64,000 bases of DNA from Arthrobacter sp. SPG23. Lineage in GTDB: Bacteria; Actinomycetota; Actinomycetes; Actinomycetales; Micrococcaceae. Shown here one piece after another: positions 24,819 to 33,604 of the stretch. Each line of letters opens with the position of its first letter. Positions within the stretch are counted from its first letter, which is position 1. The translations under genes and the position numbers were made by a program. Location: assembly GCF_000876655.1 (NCBI RefSeq), contig NZ_JYCN01000012.1, forward strand, positions 62,001 to 126,000, read 5' to 3'. The notes beneath the pieces were generated by a model, which was given only the letters and a program-made list of their open reading frames with translations, did not search any database and was not told where the DNA came from.

Positions 24819-26260
24819 TAGCCGTATACATCGTCCTTGTCCTTGGAATTAGTACGATCTTCTGGTCATTCGTAGGCTTGTTGCGACTGGCCAATGAGCA
24901 GTACACCCGCCGGATCACGCTGGGCCCGCCACTCAGCGGGCGTATGCTCGGGCTCCTGCAGCGCTGGCCGATGGCCAACCGGATCGGCCATGGCGTCCAT
25001 GGCGCCCACACGTTGCCGGCGCCGCGGGCACACCGGGGTCAGATCCAGCGCGAGCATGGCCGCCACCGGGCCAGGGACCCCAGGATACTGCCCGCAAATG
25101 TTGCCGTGCTCATAGCTGCGCACAACGAAGCCCTGGTCATCAGGGAGACTATCCGGGCCGCCTCGGCACTGGTGCCGATCAGGAACATCCACGTGATCTC
25201 GGACATGTCCACCGACGACACCTCAGCGATTGCCCGCGCCGCCGGGGTCAAAGTCCTGGATCTCGAACCCAACAGGGGGAAAGCCGGCGCACTGGCCGCG
25301 GGGATCGCCTATTTCGAGCTGTGCCGGAAGTTCAAAGTAGTGATGCTGCTTGACGCGGACACCCGGCCCACCGCGGATTACCTGGAGACCGGGCTGCCGC
25401 TCTTCCTTGATCCCTCCGTGGTGGCCGTGGCCGGCAGGGCAAAGTCCATCATGACGCCGCCGGCACCCACGGTGCTGGGCCGATTCCTGGTGGCCTATCG
25501 GGAACGCCTGTACATCGTGGTGCAGCTGCTGCTGAAATACGGCCAGGCGGCCAGGGGCGCCAACGTCGTCTCGATCGTGCCGGGCTTCGCCAGCATGTAC
25601 CGGACAAGCGCCCTCGCGAAAATCAAGGTGCTGGCGCCGGGGCTGGTCATCGAGGACTTCAACATGACCTTTGAGATCCATGCCAAGAAACTCGGACGGA
25701 TCGCGTTCCACCCCTCGGCCGCTGTGGCCTACACCCAGGATCCGGACAACCTGCAGGACTACACCAGGCAGGTCCGGCGTTGGATCCTGGGCTTCTGGCA
25801 GACGGTCCGGCGGCACCGCCTGCAGGCCGGTAAGTTCTGGTTTGTGCTGGTCTTCTACATCATCGAACTCGTTGTTAGCTGCCTGTTCTTCGTGTTGTTG
25901 ATCCCGGTCTTCCTGCTCTCGCTGGTGGCGTCCATGCAACTCCAGGCCTTCGGTGACAACGGCGAGTCGTTCCTCTACCTGTCCGGACTCATGCGTCCGC
26001 AGGACGTCCTCCTGGGTGTCCTCATTCCGGACTTCCTGCTCACCGTGATCGCGGCTCTGGCCCTTCGCCGTCCGGGCATCCTGCTGATGGCTCCTTTCTT
26101 CCCGCTCATGCGCATCCTCGACTCCGTCATCTGCCTCATGGTGCTGCCCCGGGCCTTCTCCGCGGCCTCATCGGGCGTGTGGGTCAGCCCGATGCGGCGC
26201 ATCCAGGGTGAAGGCCTTGAGCTGGAAGAGGCAACGGCGGGTGCCGGCATCACCCGATAG
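24815..26260 (+). CDS. Processive family-2 glycosyltransferase, PgaC/IcaA-like
   Basis: 481 residues, membrane-bound. N-terminal TM helix (about 2-24), cytoplasmic GT-A domain with LIAAHNEA, SDMSTDD, the DxD motif LLDADTR, VIEDFN and the processive signature QVRRW (about residue 323), then three or more TM helices. This set of D, DxD, ED and QxxRW defines cellulose/chitin/hyaluronan/poly-GlcNAc synthases. Coupling to a deacetylase resembles the PgaBC/IcaAB poly-N-acetylglucosamine systems, but the sugar made is not known. Start GTG 24815 overlaps the deacetylase stop. A strong terminator follows. Confidence 0.88.
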   Translation: MIAVYIVLVLGISTIFWSFVGLLRLANEQYTRRITLGPPLSGRMLGLLQRWPMANRIGHGVHGAHTLPAPRAHRGQIQREHGRHRARDPRILPANVAVLIAAHNEALVIRETIRAASALVPIRNIHVISDMSTDDTSAIARAAGVKVLDLEPNRGKAGALAAGIAYFELCRKFKVVMLLDADTRPTADYLETGLPLFLDPSVVAVAGRAKSIMTPPAPTVLGRFLVAYRERLYIVVQLLLKYGQAARGANVVSIVPGFASMYRTSALAKIKVLAPGLVIEDFNMTFEIHAKKLGRIAFHPSAAVAYTQDPDNLQDYTRQVRRWILGFWQTVRRHRLQAGKFWFVLVFYIIELVVSCLFFVLLIPVFLLSLVASMQLQAFGDNGESFLYLSGLMRPQDVLLGVLIPDFLLTVIAALALRRPGILLMAPFFPLMRILDSVICLMVLPRAFSAASSGVWVSPMRRIQGEGLELEEATAGAGITR

Positions 26261-26264
26261 TGCA

Positions 26265-26311
26265 GAAACGCCCCTTCCGCCGGACACTGTGGTCGCGGAA
26301 GGGGCGTTTCT
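26265..26311. terminator. Bidirectional terminator after the glycosyltransferase
   Basis: GAAACGCCCCTTCCGC and GCGGAAGGGGCGTTTC form a perfect 16-bp stem with a 14-nt loop, then TTC. It stands between convergent genes and could serve both. Confidence 0.9.
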
Positions 26312-26316
26312 TCGTA

Positions 26317-26376
26317 CAGGGTTCCTGCGTTCAGGGTTTCTGCTTACAGGGTTTCTGCTTACAGGGGTTCTGCTTA
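26317..26376. repeat. Four tandem 15-bp repeats
   Basis: Units CAGGGTTCCTGCGTT, CAGGGTTTCTGCTTA, CAGGGTTTCTGCTTA and CAGGGGTTCTGCTTA in direct tandem between the terminator and the 3' end of lipoprotein 2. No coding support in any frame. Confidence 0.9.
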
Positions 26377-26393
26377 CAGACGCGTGCTGCTTT

Positions 26394-27461
26394 TTACCAG
26401 CTGACACCCGAGGTGGTTTCGACGTTCAGCCACGGCCCGGCGGGAACATTTGCGCGGTCAACAAACCTCCACGAGACGTGATCGCCACTGCCGTCCAGTT
26501 CTGCGAAGCCGAGGCAGCCGTTCAGGGCAGGGGAAACATCCATTCCTGCGCCCTGCGTGCCGTCGGCGGAGAAATCGGTGTTTGCGGGGCGCGCGTCGGC
26601 GGCACCAAAGACGTAGTTCGCGTCATGGTACTCGGACCCGCTGGAAGGACCGGCGTCCTCAATCTGTCCGTAGCACACGTTGCCGTTCGGACCGGTCATC
26701 TGGACCCACCGGTTCTTCATGTACGAATAGCTGCCGTCCGCGCAGTGGTCGACTCCCGTGGCGGCGTTGTCCGCGGCGGCCCAGGGGATGACCTGGCAGC
26801 GCTGCTGGAACGCGACGCTGTCATTGACGTCGTCGTAAGGCAGGTCAAGGTAGAACGGGTTCTCAAGCGGCGCGGGCTGGTTCTTGGGGAAGTACCCGTT
26901 GGAGGCATCGCGTGCTTCCGTGGCGCAGGTGAACGAGCTTCCCGAGCCGGAGCTCACACCATCGCACCCGCCGTAGATGCTGCCGGGGCAGCCGGAAGCG
27001 GTGGCGGAAGTAGTGCCCGCGTTGACGCCGGTGTGCTTGAAAGCCCACTGGCCGTTGTACGTCGAGCAGACCTGGGAACCGTCTGCAAGGTTGGCGTTGA
27101 AGATTTCGCCTACCCAGAAAGTGGTGCTCACGACGTTGGTGTGCAGCGGGTACTTGCTGGCTGACGGAGCGGCTGCGGGCGCAGCTGCTACGGGCTCAGC
27201 TGCGGCTACCGCCAGCGGTGCGGGGGCCGCGACGGCAGGTTCGGGTGCGGAAGCCGCGGCGGGCGCAGGTTCCTCGACAGGGGCGGCAGCCGGCGTCGAA
27301 CTGGGTGATGCCTTCGGCGTTACCTGCGATGCTTGTGCGCTGGCTGACGAAGGGCTGGCAGAGGCCGACGGGCCGGGCGCCGATTGGGCGGCGCAGCCTG
27401 CGGTCAATACTCCGATGAGGAGGATCAACACAGCCATGATGGGCGTGGTCATGTGTTTCAT
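26394..27461 (-). CDS. Exported lipoprotein of unknown function, paralogue 2
   Basis: 355 residues. Lipoprotein signal: hydrophobic helix then LTAGC, with Cys at about residue 22. A Ser/Ala/Pro/Val/Glu-rich linker of roughly 85 residues follows, then the domain shared with 18874-19638, here with extra Cys (YGGCDG, FTCATEA, HCADGSY). The linker suits a wall-spanning tether. ATG 27461 is preferred to the upstream TTG 27527 because it gives a proper signal. It is transcribed away from LAL5 across a 389-base gap that contains the dyad array, so both could be under one operator. Function unrecognised. Confidence 0.75.
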   Translation of the reverse strand: MKHMTTPIMAVLILLIGVLTAGCAAQSAPGPSASASPSSASAQASQVTPKASPSSTPAAAPVEEPAPAAASAPEPAVAAPAPLAVAAAEPVAAAPAAAPSASKYPLHTNVVSTTFWVGEIFNANLADGSQVCSTYNGQWAFKHTGVNAGTTSATASGCPGSIYGGCDGVSSGSGSSFTCATEARDASNGYFPKNQPAPLENPFYLDLPYDDVNDSVAFQQRCQVIPWAAADNAATGVDHCADGSYSYMKNRWVQMTGPNGNVCYGQIEDAGPSSGSEYHDANYVFGAADARPANTDFSADGTQGAGMDVSPALNGCLGFAELDGSGDHVSWRFVDRANVPAGPWLNVETTSGVSW

Positions 27462-27689
27462 TTTTTGGGATACATATCTGTTGGGGACATTAACAGGGAT
27501 GGCAGGGGCCCAAAGAGGGCACGCCAAGCACGGGTCATGACCGCCAGATCGGCGCAGCAGTGGCCGCGCCCAGAATCGATGCTGATAGTGAAATCAGCTG
27601 AGCCGCTTACTCCCCAGAAGCAGCCAGCGGGACCGTCACGAGACCCGTAGAGACCGTTAACACCCGCTCCACTTTACACGGATGCCTGT

Positions 27690-27776
27690 GAGTAGCCTGA
27701 ACGGGCCTGTGAGCAACGGTCCGGCATTTTCGAGTAGTCACTACTCACGCCAGCGCGAGGGGTAGCTAGGTAGCGT
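27690..27776 (+). promoter_or_regulatory. Best dyad/direct-repeat array, LAL5 promoter
   Basis: GAGTA 27690, GAGCA 27711 and GAGTA 27732 are spaced exactly 21 bp. The last begins the perfect dyad GAGTAGTcACTACTC (27732-27746). Possible -10 hexamers are TAGGTA 27767-27772 or TAGCGT 27771-27776. In addition GAGACC occurs at 27640 and 27650. The rest of 27462-27680 shows no other signal. Confidence 0.7.
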
Positions 27777-27787
27777 AGGAGGTGCTA

Positions 27788-27835
27788 ATGCCGGCATGGT
27801 TGGGGGCGGTCCGGAACTCCACGCTCCGCGGCTAA
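27788..27835 (+). CDS. Candidate 15-residue leader peptide before LAL5
   Basis: ATG 27788 stands 5 nt after a perfect AGGAGG. The frame encodes MPAWLGAVRNSTLRG and stops at TAA 27833-27835. That stop overlaps TAAGGAAG, which serves LAL5 (ATG 27851). Such an arrangement suggests translational coupling or leader control. Too short for homology. Confidence 0.45.
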   Translation: MPAWLGAVRNSTLRG

Positions 27836-27850
27836 GGAAGCGACGCAACC

Positions 27851-30538
27851 ATGAACGTTAGGGCAGGAAATTCATCTTTCCCCCCGGTCATTCGTGAGGC
27901 CGAACTGCGGGCCGCCATCAGTGCGCTCTGCGGTTCGGAGAGTTCCGGCGTCATCGTTACGGGCGCTGCCGGCTCGGGCCGGACCATGCTCCTTGCCGCT
28001 GCGGCGGAGGAGCTCTCCGGACAGCTCACCGTCATGGTGCACAGCATTCCCCGGTCCTGCCGCCGGATGAAGTTCGGCATCGGCAGCGTGCTGGCTCCGG
28101 CGTTGCCCGCGAATGCCAAAGTGTCACCCCTGAACATCGTCCGGGCATGCCGTGATGCACTCCGCAGCCAGGACCCGGGGGCGAACGGAATCCTGGTGGT
28201 CCTGGACAACGTTGACCACCTGGACGGAACATCGCTGTGGGTCCTGAACCAGCTCCTCGCAGAACCGGACATCAGGATGCTGGCGAGCCACCGCTCCGAC
28301 CGGCAGCTGCAGATGGAGCTGATGGAATCTGTGGTGGCCCGGCAACTGTCCATCGTGACAATGGAGGAGCTGACACCGGACCAGCTCCGGACGTTCCTCG
28401 AGCACCGGCTCCCCGCCCGGCCCGGCCACGCACTGGTGCGCGACATCCACGCCGCCTCGGGCGCCAATGCGCTAACGGCCAGTTGGCTGGTGGACGAAGC
28501 GTTGGCCGACGGCCGGATTGCGGAGCGGGACGGCGCCTGTACCCTGGTCCGGCCGCTTGAGCCGGTGGAAGTGCGCCAGTTCGACCTTGCCCGCAGGCGG
28601 ATCGAAGGACTTCCGGCAGTGCAGCGCCAGGTGGTTGACTTCCTGGCCGCCGCAGATCCGGCTCCGCTGTCAGGCCTCGCCCGGGCCGTGCCGCCGGACG
28701 CCCTGGCCGCTCTGGAACGGCGCAACGTCATCCGGCTCCAAATCAGGAGCGACGGCGGGGCCGACGTCACCCTGAACCACGAGGTCGAGGCCATCGCCGC
28801 GCGGCATTATCCGGGCGGTGCAGGGCCGCTGGACCTGCACACCGAAGTGCACCTGCGCGGCTGGGGGCACGGCGCCTCCGGGCGGGCGGGGGAGGAACCG
28901 CTGTGGGATCTCTTTCGGCGGGTTGATGCCGCGCTGGATGCCGGCACCGCGGTGGCGGACCTGGACCTCCTGGCCGTGGCAACCATCGCAAACAATCTCT
29001 ATGACAGCGACCGCGCCCTGAAGGCAGCCGAATCGGTCAAGGCACCGGAACTCCAGCTGATGGCGCAGACGGAAGCGGCACGGGCGCTGTTCCATTCCCA
29101 CCAGTACGGCCGGAGCGCCGAGGTTCTGCGAGGCGTCGTGGAGACCACCCCGGCAGTGCTAAGCATCGAGTTCGCCAGGGCAGTCGGACTGCTCCTCCAA
29201 GCACTCATACCCATGAATCCGGGCCGCAGCACACTTGAATCCGTAGTGGACGGTGCAAGGCGGCGGCTGACCATGGCGGCCGCCGCCTCCGTAGGCGATA
29301 CGGCCGCCGAGACATACCAGAATGCCGTCCAGGATGAGCTGGACGTCCTCCAGCTCTATCTGGAATCGCGGGAGGGAAACTGGCCCAGCCCCGACGGGGA
29401 GCTCTTCCGCCGGCTTTGCCCGCCCGGCTTCTGCGACGACGGCGGTCCGGGTCCTGAGGACTCGCCGGGTACCCACGCAGGCATCCTGCTTCTGGCGCTG
29501 GCCTCACAGGGCCTTTCCGCGCGCGGGAAGTCCGCGGACGCCGTCGAGCTTTCCACCCGGGCGCTTAACGCCGTGGAGCGCCTGCCGCGGTGCAGCGTCG
29601 ACTTCCACTCCACCGTGCTGACCATCCATGCCTCCAACCTGACTCGGATGGGGGAGGGCCCCGATGCCGGGAGGTCGGACAAACTCCACGGGCGGAACAA
29701 ATGGATGACTTACCCGGGCGGACCGCTGCAGCTCTTCCGGGCCATGATGTTTTGCCGGCGGGCTGCCGGGAGCGCCGACGAGCGCACGTCCGGGGGCGCG
29801 GCCGCCGGGACCACCGGGGACCCTGACGACCTGCTGGCACTCACCCTGGGCGCGCAGGCCACGGCGGAGTGGCTGTCCTGGGACCTGGCGCAGCTGCGGG
29901 GCCCCGGCTATGCCCCCGCTGACGACCGGGCGGAGGAACGGTCGGCGGACCACCAGGCAGCGGACGGCCGGGCAGCGGACGGCGGCGTCGCGGCCAGACT
30001 GGCTGAAACCTACGCCTCGGTGGCGCGTCCGGCCGTTACCGGTGCAGCCGGTCCGCCCCAGCGGACGCCCCGAAAGCCGGCCATGGCAACAGGAGGCGGC
30101 AGGGGCCGCAGGGCACGTGAACTGCTGAACCTTGGAGCCGCGGCAAGGCCGGAAGGGGCGGTATTTGAACAAACGGCAGACGGGCCGCCGGACTGGCGGT
30201 GGTCAAGTGACGGGAACAGCGGGCCGGAGCCCGGCGGCACGCAGGACTGGCTGTCCGATGGGCCGGACAGCGAACCGGCGCGCCGGACGCGCGCCGGCCA
30301 CCGCGCCCCGTCCGGCAGGAACGGACCGGCTGCTGATGCGGCCAAGCTCTCCCAGCGGGAGCGTGAAGTGGCGGTGCTTGTTGTCACCGGCATGGGGAGC
30401 GCACGCGTGGCGTTGGAACTCGGGATCGCCGTCAACACCGTGAACGCCCATCTGCAGCGGATCTACGGCAAGCTGGGGGTATCCCGCCGCCAGGAACTGG
30501 CTGAACTCTGGAATAGCCTGGACAACACCGGGCAGTGA
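27851..30538 (+). CDS. LuxR-family STAND/LAL-like regulator 5 (Walker A Lys to Arg)
   Basis: 895 residues, the most divergent of the five. The NTPase region has GAAGSGRT in place of GxxGxGKT, with Walker B LVVLDNVDHLDG. The helical middle is followed by a long disordered Asp/Ala/Gly/Arg-rich stretch (about 685-825), absent from the others. The C-terminal HTH is LSQREREVAVLVVTGMGSAR with NTVNAHLQRIYGKLG, so the recognition helix differs (NTVNAH instead of RTVEGH). ATG 27851 with AAGGAAG upstream. Its promoter carries the best copy of the shared dyad. It is separated from LAL1-4 by the polysaccharide genes, bracketing them. Confidence 0.85.
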   Translation: MNVRAGNSSFPPVIREAELRAAISALCGSESSGVIVTGAAGSGRTMLLAAAAEELSGQLTVMVHSIPRSCRRMKFGIGSVLAPALPANAKVSPLNIVRACRDALRSQDPGANGILVVLDNVDHLDGTSLWVLNQLLAEPDIRMLASHRSDRQLQMELMESVVARQLSIVTMEELTPDQLRTFLEHRLPARPGHALVRDIHAASGANALTASWLVDEALADGRIAERDGACTLVRPLEPVEVRQFDLARRRIEGLPAVQRQVVDFLAAADPAPLSGLARAVPPDALAALERRNVIRLQIRSDGGADVTLNHEVEAIAARHYPGGAGPLDLHTEVHLRGWGHGASGRAGEEPLWDLFRRVDAALDAGTAVADLDLLAVATIANNLYDSDRALKAAESVKAPELQLMAQTEAARALFHSHQYGRSAEVLRGVVETTPAVLSIEFARAVGLLLQALIPMNPGRSTLESVVDGARRRLTMAAAASVGDTAAETYQNAVQDELDVLQLYLESREGNWPSPDGELFRRLCPPGFCDDGGPGPEDSPGTHAGILLLALASQGLSARGKSADAVELSTRALNAVERLPRCSVDFHSTVLTIHASNLTRMGEGPDAGRSDKLHGRNKWMTYPGGPLQLFRAMMFCRRAAGSADERTSGGAAAGTTGDPDDLLALTLGAQATAEWLSWDLAQLRGPGYAPADDRAEERSADHQAADGRAADGGVAARLAETYASVARPAVTGAAGPPQRTPRKPAMATGGGRGRRARELLNLGAAARPEGAVFEQTADGPPDWRWSSDGNSGPEPGGTQDWLSDGPDSEPARRTRAGHRAPSGRNGPAADAAKLSQREREVAVLVVTGMGSARVALELGIAVNTVNAHLQRIYGKLGVSRRQELAELWNSLDNTGQ

Positions 30539-30564
30539 CAACACCGGGCACTGACAACGCGGGC
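30521..30564. repeat. 16-bp tandem repeat across the LAL5 stop
   Basis: GACAACACCGGGCAGT and GACAACACCGGGCACT in direct tandem, then a partial third copy GACAACGCGGGC. The first copy contains the end of LAL5, so the extension duplicates the stop-codon region. Confidence 0.85.
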
Positions 30565-30637
30565 GGAACCGGCGCCGGGCAATAGTGGGACAATTGAGGA
30601 GTAGCACCGCGGACGCAAGCGGTGTGCCTGCCCGTAG

Positions 30638-32489
<1,852 letters not shown>

Positions 32490-32493
<4 letters not shown>

Positions 32494-32714
32494 GTCTTGC
32501 CGGCCTCCGGATGCTCGTCGTCCGCGAGCGTGGAATGGTGCTGGACGTAGTCTTCGATGGCGTGCTCGGGGACCCTGTACGAGCGGCCAAAACGCACTGC
32601 AGGGAGGTCGTGCGCCTTGACGAGGCGGTACACGGTCATCCGTGACAGCCGCATGACCTCTGCGACCTCGGAAACGGTCAGGAAACGGGTATTTGAAAAA
32701 CCTTCAGCGGCCAC
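32490..32714 (-). CDS. Small excisionase/BldC-like helix-turn-helix DNA-binding protein
   Basis: 74 residues from GTG 32714, which has GGAGAG 8 nt upstream; TTG 32744 is a longer option. A single MerR-like winged HTH fills it: FLTVSEVAEVMRLSRMTVYR, LVKAHDLPAVRFGRSYRVPE, then an acidic tail. This type (BldC and mycobacterial Rv0500A relatives) is a chromosomal regulator in actinobacteria, not a phage excisionase. Two 19-bp direct repeats lie just upstream of its start, a possible autoregulatory site. Convergent with sufU. Confidence 0.8.
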
Positions 32715-32731
32715 TGTTCTCAGCTCTCCTG

Positions 32732-32769
32732 GGACGTAGTTCAATCCTGAGGACGTACTTCAATCCTGA
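32732..32769. repeat. Two tandem 19-bp repeats upstream of the HTH gene
   Basis: GGACGTAGTTCAATCCTGA and GGACGTACTTCAATCCTGA, one mismatch, back to back. They lie 18-55 bases upstream of GTG 32714 and would sit in the promoter or leader. BldC proteins bind head-to-tail direct repeats, so an operator is possible. Confidence 0.7.
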
Positions 32770-32861
32770 GACAAACGTCGCTGAGCCGATCGCCGATCTT
32801 ATGGCTACTTTATGGCATGGTGAGCTTGATGTGAAGAGCGCGCCGCAATGGGGATAAAGAC

Positions 32862-32905
32862 AAGTAGTGACTACTCTAGTGGCGTGGAGGCAGGGCCAGT
32901 AGCGT
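32862..32905 (+). promoter_or_regulatory. Dyad promoter of the 45-residue membrane protein
   Basis: AAGTAGTgACTACTC at 32862-32876 (near-perfect dyad, 13 of 15 match to the LAL5 site). TAGCGT at 32900-32905 is followed by 6 nt and then ATG 32912. No ribosome binding site is present, so transcription would begin at or near the A of the ATG. Confidence 0.6.
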
Positions 32906-32911
32906 CTATAT

Positions 32912-33049
32912 ATGGTTGATATCCAGGACGAAACTGAATGGCGGCAGACGCAGCACAGGATTCACAGGGCGGAAATTTTCTGCGTTGTAGCCCTCGTGGT
33001 GCTCACCGCACTCACGATCATTGCCGGCTATTCCGACTTCGTCCGGTAA
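32912..33049 (+). CDS. 45-residue single-pass membrane protein, probably leaderless
   Basis: Starts MVDIQDETEWRQTQHRIHR. The polar N-terminus is followed by one hydrophobic helix (about residues 22-40, FCVVALVVLTALTIIAG) and a short tail SDFVR. No Shine-Dalgarno; the spacing from the -10 hexamer makes the ATG the expected transcript start. It resembles the convergent 43-residue protein at 33145-33276 in layout and in W-x-HR-I-R residues before the helix. Likely a small membrane regulator or structural subunit; no family recognised. Confidence 0.65.
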   Translation: MVDIQDETEWRQTQHRIHRAEIFCVVALVVLTALTIIAGYSDFVR

Positions 33050-33085
33050 TTCCGCAGGAAGCGTTGACCGGCCGCCGCAGAAAAT

Positions 33086-33119
33086 AGAACTCCGACAGGT
33101 GGGGACCCGCCGGAGTTCT
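33086..33119. terminator. Bidirectional terminator between two small membrane-protein genes
   Basis: AGAACTCCG and CGGAGTTCT form a 9-bp outer stem with further pairing inside. On the minus strand it is followed by ATTTTCT, typical of a terminator; the plus side has a weaker tail. Confidence 0.8.
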
Positions 33120-33144
33120 GGTTATGGTGCCGAAAATTCGAATA

Positions 33145-33276
33145 TTAGTGGGGAAAAACAACTATTACCCACGCGATAAGCCCCAATAGGGTGAGTGCGA
33201 AATACAACGACCAGTTTCTGCGGTCGATTTTACGGTGGCTTCCGTGCCAAACCCGTTCCATATCGTTCGCGTCCAT
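33145..33276 (-). CDS. 43-residue single-pass membrane protein, probably leaderless
   Basis: Starts MDANDMERVWHGSHRKIDRR, then one hydrophobic helix (about residues 22-41, WSLYFALTLLGLIAWVIVVF) and ends PH. TAAATT lies 6 nt before the ATG and there is no ribosome binding site, as in the convergent 45-residue gene. Both have an acidic start, Trp, HR-x-I-x-R and a single helix, suggesting diverged copies. Two GAGTAG direct repeats exactly 21 bp apart lie upstream. This region is AT-richer than the rest of the window. Confidence 0.6.
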   Translation of the reverse strand: MDANDMERVWHGSHRKIDRRNWSLYFALTLLGLIAWVIVVFPH

Positions 33277-33282
33277 ATCAGG

Positions 33283-33368
33283 AATTTACGGCTTATCACA
33301 TTCAGATAACAGCGTGTCCTCCACCTCATTTAGGCCCCCTCCTACTCCATTTGCCGCGGCTGCTACTC
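33283..33368 (-). promoter_or_regulatory. GAGTAG direct repeats and promoter of the 43-residue gene
   Basis: On the minus strand GAGTAG occurs at 33368-33363 and 33347-33342, 21 bp apart, with a degenerate GAGGT at 33327, 20 bp further. TAAATT (33288-33283) starts 39 bp after that last element, a distance close to the 35-39 bp of the other promoters. Confidence 0.45.
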
Positions 33369-33378
33369 GAGTGGTCGG

Positions 33379-33600
33379 CTAACCGATCATTCCGGCGATG
33401 CCGATCGCTGCCGTAGCGGCGCCGAGGACCATCGAGATGGACACCAGGACCACGTGGACCGTGAGGAACCGGGTAGCTTTGCCGGCCGCGTCACGGGCGC
33501 GCGGGTCCTTCATGACCCGCTTGAGGAACTGGGGCCAGACCACCAGGGACCAGACACCGGCAACGATCAGGACCCAGGCCAGGGCAACGGGAAGCTGCAC
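33379..33600 (-). CDS. Small two-helix membrane protein, SCO4848 type
   Basis: 73 residues with two hydrophobic helices (about 4-22 and 46-70) and a conserved WPQFLKRVMKDPRA loop between them. Matches my memory of the actinobacterial SCO4848 family, whose function is not known. GTG 33600 follows the upstream gene's stop by 4 nt, so it is translated in an operon with the DUF2505 protein. Confidence 0.75.
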   Translation of the reverse strand: MQLPVALAWVLIVAGVWSLVVWPQFLKRVMKDPRARDAAGKATRFLTVHVVLVSISMVLGAATAAIGIAGMIG

Positions 33601-33604
33601 GGCG

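Noticed and set aside
26208..26407. Pentapeptide-like repeats readable in several frames over the 15-bp tandem repeats
   Set aside because: They are a by-product of a 15-bp DNA period; no start signal or conserved protein is associated.
30598..30604. GGAGTAG upstream of sufS as a regulon half-site
   Set aside because: A single half-site with no partner or phased copy; expected by chance at this length.
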